DNA of 64,000 nucleotides from contig NW_026515406.1 of assembly GCF_014898815.1 (NCBI RefSeq), forward strand, positions 558,001 through 622,000, given 5' to 3'. This document shows positions 24,693 through 34,700 of the stretch, in pieces. Position 1 is the first letter of the stretch; each line of letters starts with the position of its first letter. Below the pieces are notes generated by a model. It ran no database searches. It saw only the letters and a program-made list of their open reading frames with translations, and was not told where the DNA came from. This DNA is from Panonychus citri (taxonomy: Eukaryota; Arthropoda; Arachnida; Trombidiformes; Tetranychidae). Position numbers and translations under genes: made by a program.

Positions 24693-26057
24693 ATGGATCC
24701 AAAGGTATCAAAGGTTTTGGGTGATGTGAAGTGTTGTGAAAATGAAAATGATTCCTCAACGAAAGTGATTGATGAAAGTCCTTTAATTGCTCGTTCATCT
24801 GTTTTCCAAAAAACTCAATTAAAAGATGATCAAGATGATGATCTTCTTTCTCTTGAGGTGCATGGGTATGATTTTAACAAGGGAATTAATCCCGCGGAAC
24901 TTTTTAATTCATTCAAAACCACTGGATTCCAAGCCACCAATGTATCCACAGCCATTGAAATAATCAATGAAATGGTAAATGTTTTTGTTTGATTTTAGTT
25001 AACTTTTCGTCTAATTGTTTTTCTTATTTTTTTACTTGTCAACTGTAATTAGCTTAAAGCAAGGAAAGAAGAATTTTCTCCCGATGATTTGGAGAGCGAT
25101 TGTTTCATTCGGAAACAAAGTGGATGTTCAATTTTCCTTGGTTATACATCTAATATTGTCTCTTGTGGTCTTCGAGATGTCATTAGATTTATTGTTCAAC
25201 ATAAAATGGTAACTATTAACAGAGATCACCTTGCGAATGTTAATTAACTCTATTGTTATTTTCAGGTAGATTGTATTGTGACCACTGCTGGTGGAATAGA
25301 AGAAGATTTAATCAAATGTTTAGCTCCTACATTCGTTGGTGACTTTAACCTGAAAGGAAATTATCTCAGAGAAAAAGGTATCAATAGGATTGGAAATTTA
25401 TTAATACCCAATGAGAATTATTGTAAATTTGAAGATTGGGTTATCCCAATTTTGGATGAAATGTTGTCAGAGCAAAAATCAGATGAGCAAAAGATTTGGA
25501 CTCCATCAAAAATGATCACCCGATTAGGTGAAAAGATTAACAATGACCAATCGATATGCTATTGGTCAGCTCGTAATAAGATTCCAATTTTTTGCCCTGG
25601 ACTAACTGATGGGTCACTTGGTGATATGATTTATTTTCACTCTTTCCGAAATCCTGGACTAATTGTTGACATTGCTTCTGATATAAGGCGGATCAATACG
25701 ATTGCAGTTAAAGCCCAAAAATCGGGCATGTTAATCATCGGCGGAGGAATAATTAAACATCACATTTGTAACGCTAATTTAATGGTAATTATAAAGAACG
25801 AAAAAATTCTCATTTTCTTTATTCTAATGAAAAATGTTGTTCAATATTCTCAGAGAAATGGAGCCGATTATTCAGTTTTCATCAACACAGCAAATGAATT
25901 TGATGGATCCGATTCTGGAGCTCGACCAGATGAAGCTGTTTCTTGGGGTAAAATTAAATCAAACGCTAAATGTGTAAAAGTTAATTGTGATGCTTCAATT
26001 GTGCTTCCTTTAATTGTTAACGAAACATTTGCAAAAAATATTCACTCAACAGGATAA
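24693..26057 (+). CDS. DHPS: Deoxyhypusine synthase
   Basis: Transfers the aminobutyl group of spermidine to one lysine of eIF5A, the first step of hypusine formation, using NAD; cytosolic homotetramer. Exons: 24693-24974, 25053-25208, 25266-25784, 25854-26057; 386 residues (human 369). Conserved blocks: GYDFNKGINPAELFNSFKTT, SNIVSCGLRDVIRFIVQHKM, TTAGGIEEDLIKCLAPTFVG, and FCPGLTDGSLGDMIYFHSFR. The active site segment is EFDGSDSGARPDEAVSWGKI, with the enzyme-intermediate lysine at Lys352. The N-terminal 35 residues are a non-conserved extension. The third intron (25785-25853) is 69 bases, in phase and free of stops, so retention would insert 23 residues (VIIKNEKILIFFI and onward) before the active site. 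Family alignment shows it is removed in the normal product. AATAAA follows at 26184-26189. Confidence 0.95.
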
Positions 26058-26852
26058 ACAAACAATAGAATCACATTGAGTTTCAAATAATCATTTTCTT
26101 CATTCTCTTCTTCCGAAACTCCCTTAAACTAACCTCTCAAATGTTAATTACAGAAAAAAATTAATTTAATCATAACAATTACGAATAAAAAAAAACTATT
26201 TTGAGAACGAAATTGTTACATCAAATTTCGCGCCTTCAACTTTTCCAATGTTAATCAGCTGGAAACATTTACTTTCTTGGGTCAATCAGATTAACACAAT
26301 TCACTACAAATGAACTCGAGTTAATTGTTTACTGTAATCGAATTAATTTAGTTGATTGAAACAATTATTGAAATTTACCTTCTATCATAATGTGTCCTTT
26401 AGCTCAACAGTTTATCTAATTATTGCTCATTTGCGAGCTTAGAATTAGAGAAAAAGATTGTAACTCTAAAATTGCCGCATCAACATCATCATGGAAAAAG
26501 TATCTCACATTAATCAATTGTCTTTTTTAATTAATCAATTTGTCTTAATTGTCTATTTTATTAATTAACTATGTTTTTCGAATATTTATCTTCTTCTTCT
26601 TCTGTCTCCTTATTGAACAATTTTTCACGGAGAAGATTCAACAATCATCAACAATTTTATTCTCTACTCTATGTGCATATTTTACATTTTTACCAATTCT
26701 AAAACCGAACGATATTTATTATCACTTATTTGTTAACCTCAATTGTTTCTCCAATCTAAAAAAATTCTGCCTTTTTGTCTCTCTCTCTCTCTCTCTCTCT
26801 CCTTTAAAGTTGATCATCTTCACTTCAATAATCGATAATCAAATCTAGTGTG
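26058..26852. other. Intergenic between DHPS and B3GALT6
   Basis: Holds the DHPS polyadenylation signal and the B3GALT6 upstream region, including a (CT)n tract at about 26778-26802, only about 50 bases before the B3GALT6 start codon. No gene seen. Confidence 0.55.
26778..26802. repeat. (CT)n microsatellite in B3GALT6 5' region
   Basis: Uninterrupted CT dinucleotide run of about 24 bases directly upstream of the B3GALT6 start, probably in its 5' UTR or core promoter. Confidence 0.85.
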
Positions 26853-28028
26853 ATGCAGTTCATCGTTAAGCCAACATCTACCAGCCCATCAGTTGTGTGT
26901 AAAAAATTTTTCCGATTCCATTCAACGGTTGTATTAATTACCATTGGAGGATTAGCACTTTTTTCAACTGGATTTATGTTTGGTCTCCTTTGGAATATGG
27001 ATGGATTATGTTCCTCAAGGCTTAAATCACCAACTGTCGATGATGAGGCCAATCAAGAGATAAATAACCAAGAAGCTGGTCTTTTACGTAACGATGAAAG
27101 CGAGGGTTTTGGTGGCGGTGATAATATGGGTAAAGAATTAACCGATGTTGGCCTGGCTAATGGATTAATACACTTATCATCTCACTTAACAACCTCTCAG
27201 AAGCAAGAGATTGATCTAGTAATTCTAATCATGTCTGCACCAGGATACAAAGATCGTAGAGATGCAATTAGGGAAAGTTGGATTAATCTAATTGGATCGA
27301 ATCGGTCAATCAAGTATTATTTTGTTATGGGTACACAATCTGGTGGTAATTTAGTTCTAGAACATTTAAAAAAGGAGCAAGAAAAATTCAATGATATCAT
27401 AATTTTCCCTCATATTCTTGATTCCTATTCAACCCTTAGTCTAAAGCTTTTGGAATCCCTCCGGTGGACATATTCTCGTTTCAATTATAAATTTATTCTA
27501 AAGGTTGATGATGATTCTTTCGTACGAATTGATAAACTTTACGATGAATTGAAAAGTAAAAAAGCCGATTCTCGAACACTCTATTGGGGATATTTTAATG
27601 GTGATGCAAATATTAAACGCCAAGGAAAATGGACTGAAGATAATTGGTTTCTATGTGACAAATATTTACCTTATGCTCTGGGCGGTGGTTATGTTATATC
27701 TCATTCATTAGTTAAATATATTGTCACCAATTCTCATCTTCTTTCACTTTATCATAATGAGGATGTTACTCTTGGTGTTTGGTTGGCACCATTAAATATA
27801 ACCCGACAACATGATCCTCGTTTTGATACCGAATATAAATCACGAGGATGTTCAAACAATTTTCTCATCACCCATAAACAGGATACCAAGGAAATGAGAC
27901 AAAAATATGATAATATTAAGCAACTTGGTCTCCTTTGTAAATCACAATTAATGATTCGAAAAGCTTATTTTTATAATTGGAAAGTTGCTCCAAGTTCTTG
28001 TTGTTTTCAAAATATAAGTTTATTGTGA
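26853..28028 (+). CDS. B3GALT6: Beta-1,3-galactosyltransferase 6 (GAG linker enzyme)
   Basis: Golgi type II glycosyltransferase (GT31) that adds the second galactose of the Xyl-Gal-Gal-GlcA linker on proteoglycans. Single exon; start ATG 26853, 391 residues. A membrane anchor lies at about residues 25-47 (VVLITIGGLALFSTGFMFGL), followed by a stem and the catalytic domain from about residue 120 (LVILIMSAPGYKDRRDAIRE). The metal-binding DxD motif is VDDDSF (Asp219-221). Orthology to B3GALT6 rather than other GT31 enzymes comes from YLPYALGGGYVISHSLVKY, SEDVSLGAWLAP-like LYHNEDVTLGVWLAPLN, and the near-identical HDPRFDTEYKSRGCSNNFLI. Lack of introns fits the single-exon human gene. Loss would affect heparan and chondroitin sulphate synthesis. 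Confidence 0.95.
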   Translation: MQFIVKPTSTSPSVVCKKFFRFHSTVVLITIGGLALFSTGFMFGLLWNMDGLCSSRLKSPTVDDEANQEINNQEAGLLRNDESEGFGGGDNMGKELTDVGLANGLIHLSSHLTTSQKQEIDLVILIMSAPGYKDRRDAIRESWINLIGSNRSIKYYFVMGTQSGGNLVLEHLKKEQEKFNDIIIFPHILDSYSTLSLKLLESLRWTYSRFNYKFILKVDDDSFVRIDKLYDELKSKKADSRTLYWGYFNGDANIKRQGKWTEDNWFLCDKYLPYALGGGYVISHSLVKYIVTNSHLLSLYHNEDVTLGVWLAPLNITRQHDPRFDTEYKSRGCSNNFLITHKQDTKEMRQKYDNIKQLGLLCKSQLMIRKAYFYNWKVAPSSCCFQNISLL

Positions 28029-28339
28029 TAAACAAATTGTTAATTTCTCTCACTCTAAGTTTTTACAAAAGAAACAGTAACAATTTGATTAATCATTTGC
28101 TTATTGTTTTCTTTTGTTTTTTTTACAATTGCTTTTTGTTGAACGCGAAAAAATCAACTGATTAACTATAATTAGTTTGTTTTTTTTTTCTCTATCCTTT
28201 TAATTGTAATTTAACTTTTCTCGTGAGCAATAATTTAGGATTTCAATGTTTACCTGTCAATGGATTGACAACAATTAAGGATCTCTGGTTACAAATTTGG
28301 TTTTCTTTACTTACACAATTGGATTTATCTGGTTATTGA
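28029..28339. other. Convergent 3' region
   Basis: About 310 bases, T-rich on the plus strand. Nothing was recognised. Confidence 0.5.
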
Positions 28340-28780
28340 TCAATCAAAAGCAACTAATGGTAATTGATTAGCGGAATTGGTTGAATTTTCTGGAAAACTT
28401 TTGGTACTTGGTGATGGTGGATTAAGGGACAATCGATCTCGCCAATGAGTGAAAACAGTTCGTATTCCCGAGACAACGTCGTTCCAAAGGTCACCATTGA
28501 CAATTGCGTCGACTACATTAAGTACAACGGTTGGATCAAAATCGGGAAGAAAAGTGGTTCCATTTGATTGTTTGGGAATCGGATTATCGGCAGCGAAAGT
28601 TAAATCAGCTCGAGAACAATTTGGCAAATTATCACCCGAGTAAATTTGATAATCATTTGAAGTTGAGAATGATGGAGATGATGATGATTTTAAAGATGCC
28701 GATGAACAATAATTAACTAACAGAAAGTTAATCACTAGAAAAAGATAGAAACACAAACAACTTGGTTGATTGAATTGCAT
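28340..28780 (-). CDS. Small secreted protein, unknown
   Basis: Single-exon reading frame of 146 residues from ATG 28778-28780. That start is preferred because it opens a clean signal peptide (MQFNQPSCLCFYLFLVINFL, ending near VNYCSSAS); another in-frame ATG at 28835-28837 would add a hydrophilic leader. The mature protein has a Ser-rich segment, then NLPNCSRADLTFAADNPIPK with an N-glycosylation site (NCS), a QSNGTTFLPDF stretch with another (NGT), an amphipathic helix-like DPTVVLNVVDAIVNGDLWND, and a Ser/Pro/Asn tail. A single cysteine remains after cleavage. I recognise no family. Codon use looks coding and the frame ends cleanly. A TATA-like stretch lies at 28996-29003. Confidence 0.5.
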   Translation of the reverse strand: MQFNQPSCLCFYLFLVINFLLVNYCSSASLKSSSSPSFSTSNDYQIYSGDNLPNCSRADLTFAADNPIPKQSNGTTFLPDFDPTVVLNVVDAIVNGDLWNDVVSGIRTVFTHWRDRLSLNPPSPSTKSFPENSTNSANQLPLVAFD

Positions 28781-29667
28781 TTTATTAACTAATTGTTGGT
28801 GTTGTTTAGTGTTGTCCAATTGATTGTTAAATACCATCACCACATATTCATTGGTAAATTTAATCAAATGGTGAGAGAAACAAGTGAGTTCACAATCGAT
28901 AACAATTAGATCACTACTACAAAAAGAAAATCAATCAAATTGATTTACTACTCTCTCAGCGTATCGAGTTCAACAAGAGTAAAACCCCGCTAAGGTTATA
29001 AAACCCACGTCATCTATTTAATTCACAATTAACTTTGATTGGTTTACAATCGTGAACAGAGTGTTAATTAACCAAGTGATTAATATACTTTTCCTAAATC
29101 ATACACTAAATTATTACCTTTGCCGGGTTTTAACCGCAAACGTAAGTTAATTGTAACAGTAAAAAAAAACACCGGAAGATAAATGATTTATTCAGGTAAC
29201 AGAGATTCAGTTAGGTCACTTATCACAATTAAATTGATTTTTAATATGATTATGTTATCATCATAACTGTGATAACAATTAACTTTTGATTAACATTAAC
29301 AGTTAACCACACACACACACACTCACATATAAACACATAATTACAATTTATAAGGGACAATTATAATTGTATGAATATAAATTAACATTGGTTACGGTTT
29401 AATGTTTAACTTTGATTAGTACCTGATTCATTTTATTAATTGTGTTCACAATTAGAAACAAAATTAAATCAATTGAAAGTTATTATTGATATTACTTATA
29501 ATATGATAGATGAAAACAATTGGTAACATTAGTTAATTGTTATTATTTGATTGACATGATCAGCTACAAAAAGTAACGCGTTTGTAATTGGTAATTGATT
29601 GAATGATTGAATTTAGATGAATGGTTAACAATCAATGGAAATGTTGATCAATTAACATTTGATCAGG
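28781..29667. other. Intergenic with CA run
   Basis: AT-rich sequence with a short CA microsatellite at about 29312-29325. A TATA-like TTATAAAA at 28996-29003 could serve the minus-strand secreted gene. No gene seen. Confidence 0.5.
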
Positions 29668-30834
29668 TCAAAGGTTGATAATTGTTTGAGTGTAAAGGAC
29701 AATGGTCATCGTAAGGGTCAATAGTGAGGCGATAAAATTAAGATTAACAACAAATAGCCCAAGGAAAGTGAAACCAATATTTTTTTGACTCATTCTCAGG
29801 AGAAATGATTGAATCTAAATTAGAGGAGAAACAAATTTAATCAATATGATTATTAATTGTTTCGGACTAATTAACTTTGTTACCTCTTCTTGATCAATAT
29901 CTCGACACAATGAGATCTTATGTAAATCTTCAAGTGATTTATATGCTTGACAATTAAGTGAGACAAACAGGTAAGTCATTAAGATCATTATTACAACTTT
30001 AATCATGTAGTAAAAAAATTTACTACTAATTAGTGAACCAGATGAATCAATGAAATAACGGTGAAAAATGATCGGGTTCAGGCAGATACACTCAAAGTAA
30101 ATGGAGGCCACAATGTAAACGGCAAAATTTTCAGCCGCTTGAGTGGCTCGTATATTTGAACTGTACAAACAACGAATCTGATTAAGGTGAAAATTATCTC
30201 GATTAACACTTCGACTGAAATCAATTATCTTCCGATTGATAATATCGAAATAATTTCCTAGGTTAATTGAGAGATAAATGAGAATCGATTGGATTGTGAA
30301 CATTTTCATGATGTTCGCCGGGAGGAGGAAAAATCTGATCATATATGAGGTCGATTTTATGAATTGTGAATCTCTGAACGGATTAAAATCGATGCAAATT
30401 GTTGCAATTAAAGAAACGAGGACTGGAAAAGCCATTAGAAGATTAAACTTAATTATTTTCGAGTGTCCGGTTTTCGTTTGGTTAGGAAATAAATGTTCAA
30501 AATTCATGGTCTCAATTAGGTCAACACATCGGATCAACTGGTCCCATCGAAGGCCAAAGATCAAAATAGATCCTTGGAGCAGTTTATTAAATGCTCGATA
30601 AAATGTATAAATTGCCGTTCGATTGAACTGTCCAGACAAATATTCGTAAACTCGTAAACTCGAGTCGATAATATTACAAATACCAAAGACAATGAGAGTT
30701 AATTGTAAACATCGAATCAATTTTCTCGAGATCATTTTGATTGTAATTAAAACCGAATCGCACCAATTTAAACTTATCAATCGGATGGAATCACTTTCCC
30801 AACAATCAAGGAAATGATTACCATGAATTACCAT
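29668..30834 (-). CDS. Gustatory receptor-like 7TM protein
   Basis: Arthropod chemoreceptor (Gr superfamily, ligand-gated cation channel of inverted topology; family knowledge). Two exons: 29884-30834 (ATG 30832-30834) and 29668-29814, 365 residues. Hydrophobic segments include CLQLTLIVFGICNIIDSSLR, IIKFNLLMAFPVLVSLIATI, ANIMKMFTIQSILIYLSINL, AENFAVYIVASIYFECICLN and FYYMIKVVIMILMTYLFVSL. The last exon, found by its frame and acceptor (TTTAG), reads IQSFLLRMSQKNIGFTFLGL then FVVNLNFIASLLTLTMTIVL YTQ, the typical Gr ending with a final helix and a Y-x-Q-like motif. The intron is 69 bases; unspliced, the frame runs through it and stops exactly at its terminal TAG. Ligand unknown. The second receptor at 43152-44707 is only distantly similar. 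Confidence 0.72.
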
Positions 30835-31782
30835 GAATAAAGTTACTAATCAATTAATTGATTTGAATATTTTTCTTTCAATAATTGAATCAATTTCAAG
30901 CTGTTTCTTTTCAAATACTTTACAATCACAACAATTGCCATCATCAATCATTTGATTGATCACAATTAGATTAAATCGCTAATTTTGACCTATTCCCATT
31001 GGTCTCAATCAATGGTCAGTTTAACTTATTCAATAAATGGACAAAACTTAAAAATAGCAAAATTTAAAAGTTTAAAAACAAATTTAAATGTCATGACAAT
31101 CAACTAATTGCAGTTTAATGTTAATTTGATGTTTATCTTTATTGAAGGAAAACCAGTTTCATCACACAATTAGATAAACAACTTTTTCTTTACCAGATAA
31201 ATTAAATTAAATCAAATCAAATCCAGTCAATTAAATGATTAGTTTTAATCAAAAGAAATCAAATCAAATCAAGATTGAACAATAATTTCAATCTATCACA
31301 ATATAAGTAATGATGATGATAATGAGATGATGAAAAGGAGGATAATCCATTTGTTAATTGTTGTCAATGGCATTGATTTTTGATATTGATTATTATTCAA
31401 TCATAGTGATGATAAAATTAAGTTGATTGTTGATTCCTTAAAGTTAATTATCAAGACCTTGGGATCATCTTTGTTGTTGTTGTTGTTTAATGATGATAAT
31501 TGTACTTGATATTATTATTAATAGTAAATTTGGTTTTACTAATAATTAATTTACTTATTTTTTTTTCTCTCTGATTAGTTAATTAATTGTTTTTCAGTCT
31601 TACAATTAAAAACAGGGGGAAAAATGAAAAGGTTGATTATGATGTAATTCTTGATGATTGAAATTGTATTGGTTAAATTGTTGCGATTCTCGGATTTTAG
31701 GAAAGATTTTTAAATAAATAGTTAATGGAAAAATAAATTTAAGTTGATGAAAAGTTGACTGATTAACTAAATGAGTCAACAA
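30835..31782. other. Intergenic between receptor and protease
   Basis: About 950 AT-rich bases with ATTAAATCAAATCAAATC-type short repeats near 31200-31275 and GAT/TGT simple repeats. No gene seen. Confidence 0.5.
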
Positions 31783-34700
31783 TTAGTGTTTAATCAATCC
31801 TTTGACCCAATCGATGTAATTGGAGACTTTTGTGTAGTAACCATATTTTCCCGTTCGACCGCAGCCTTCGCCCCAGGAGACGATTCCAATTAGATACCAT
31901 CGATCGGAAGAGAGTCCGACAAATGGTCCACCCGAATCGCCTTTACAGGCATCACCGATGATTTCCTGAGCATAACCTGCACAGAACATATTACCCGTGA
32001 CGGCAAAGGAAGTGGCCTTACGGCAAGAATCTTGGTCAACAATTGGCATTCGTATCTCTTGAAGATAACGAGGTTGAGGTCCGTTCTCTTTTAACTGACC
32101 CCAACCGGTTACATGGCCCATTTTAATTGTCCGTTGGTTATCAGTGAAGAAAAGTCCATCGATAAGAGATCGTGAGAAACCAATACAAATTGGTTTAATG
32201 TAATCAGTGAATAAAATGTGATCTCGAACACGAACCAAGGCCAGATCGTTGTCAAAAGTTTCCGGATTATAATCGGGATGTTTAATTATATCTTGTATCT
32301 TGGTGTTGAACTCTTGCTCTTCCGTATCTTTCTGGTCAAATTTACCAAGACGGACAACAATTGTATCCAACGGCGGAGGTGGTGGACTGTACTTATTCTG
32401 GGTGAAACAATGAGCAGCCGTGGCTATCCAGCGTTCATTGAGCAGCGCTCCACCACAAAATGATTTCCGATTAACGTCCCAGAACATTACTTGCCAGGGG
32501 AAAGCGCCTTTCCTTGCATCTGCACCGCCGACAATTTTACCCGCCGAGTCGAGGAGAGGCTTTTGTTTGGAGGGCAGTGCTAAATTTGGTTTACCACAAA
32601 TATCTTCAACGTTGGCACGTGCGTTTACATCAAGTCGAGCACCGGCTTGAGAGGTACAACTGGGATAATCTTCCAGCCGAACAACGCAAAAATAATGACC
32701 AGAGTCTTCTTGATTTACTCCGTTAATAACAAGATAACCATTTTTAAGCTTATCAACTCGAGAATTGTTTACCAATTTTTTACCATTCTTGGTCCAGGTA
32801 ATGGTCACTTTACTGGACAGTTGACTTGGAGAGATGGCATTACATTCAAAGATGGTGAACTCTCCTTCTGATAGAACAGCGTCTCGAGGTCGTTTACGGA
32901 AGGTTATACTACACTCGGTGTTTTGTACTTTAAGCCAAGCCTCAGCGGTGGCAGAGCCATATTTACAAGAGTACCTGCCAACATCTAACTTTGAAAATTC
33001 ACGAATCAACAATTTAGTCCCATTTTCAGAGACTCCGTCGGTGATTAATTGATTATCTTTGAACCATAAAATATTTTTACTATTTGGATTATTATTATTA
33101 TTCTTGTGATTCTGATTGAAATTAATGTCACCCACATGATGATTATAATTGTTATTATTTTGGTCATTTGTTTCAGGTAATCGAGTTGAAGATGATGATG
33201 ATGATGATGATGAGGGCTGATTAATGTGTAAAATATTTGGATGACAAGAAAGAAGATGAGATGAGCCTAAAATTATCGAAGCATTTTCAGGAACTTGAGT
33301 AAAAATTTCAATCGGTTTTGAAGGTTGAACATCAATATTTTCACCCTGAATAAACTTGTACCTTGCAAAGAAACCTTGATGTTCATGAAGAGAATCGGAA
33401 ACAAATCGTAATCGTATCAATGGTCCACTCGAAAGGTATTTAAATTTGGACGATTTGTGTCCACAGAAAACTTTTGTCGGTACTTTTGTCATGGTCAAAC
33501 CGTTGGCATAAAGACTAGATGATGACCCTCGAACTCCATTTGATGGCTTATTGTCACTAGATGATTCACCTTTTATCGAAGCATAATCATCATAGATTTC
33601 AAGTCGATCGAAAGTACAATTATTATCAATCTCCATGAGAAATGATTCAAAGACAATAATAATTTTCTGATCGATTCGAGGTGATTTTAAGATTAATGAA
33701 CAATCCTTATTCGGTGGGTATGGTTTAGGATATTGAGGTGAGCTCAGTGTCATGGAGGATTCATCGGGAGTCCAGTCACAATTTGAAAGCGATGACCTTG
33801 ACAGATCAGTTTCAACCTTGTAAGAGGCTTTGAAACCTCTTAGATTAAGTAATTGATCAGATTTAAAATGAACCAATAGATAAGGTCCTTTAGCATTAAC
33901 TGTTGCCCTTGATTTAATGTTTTCATTGGCCAAAGATGAGGATGATGATGATGATTTCAATGATGAGGATGAAGATGATGGTTGTACTGATTCACTTTGA
34001 TGATGATGATTGTTATTATTTGTATTTGTTGGACGAGTAATTAAAAGGTGAGTTGATGGTTGAGGTGATGATGATACTCGAGGATCAGGATTATAATCAA
34101 TGGTGCGTTCAGATAGTTTATTGATTGATTTCTCATCACAAAATTTACCTAAACTTTTGGTTGGTTTCTTGGTGTAACTATCAACCTCAAAGAATTCAAC
34201 AAAATCATAATTACACTGATCATCTGGTTCCAATTCAATGAAATCAAATGTCACCATTATGGTTAAATTCTCGTGTCCATCTCCGTTTAAAGAACCACCA
34301 CTTCGAGATCCACTGTTGATTAAAGTTTTCGCATTGATCAATGTCCAACAATCAGTTGAATCGGGATAATTTTTCGGGAATCCGGGTGATGTTATTTCAC
34401 CTGAGTTCGTTGCCTTAACCTCCAGAGTACAATCATCCATATGAGAATAAATTTCCAATTCGAAACCTCGATCTTCATTATTGGAATCGGTGTGGAAAAC
34501 GATTATTAAACTTGACGAATTAATTAGAATCTCTTTGTTCTGCATAAACCCGCAGAGTTTCTTGTGACCTTTAATCTCAAGATAATCGTAGGGACAATCG
34601 ACCTCATCTTGTTCAATCTCAAGATGTTTCACTCGAACTAAAATCGCTGACTCTTTATGAGTAAAATGTGACCTTACAGCGGTAATAATCCAAACGCATT

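Noticed and set aside
28996..29003. TATA-like TTATAAAA
   Set aside because: Position (about 215 bases from the start codon) and the AT-rich background make it indistinguishable from chance as a core promoter.
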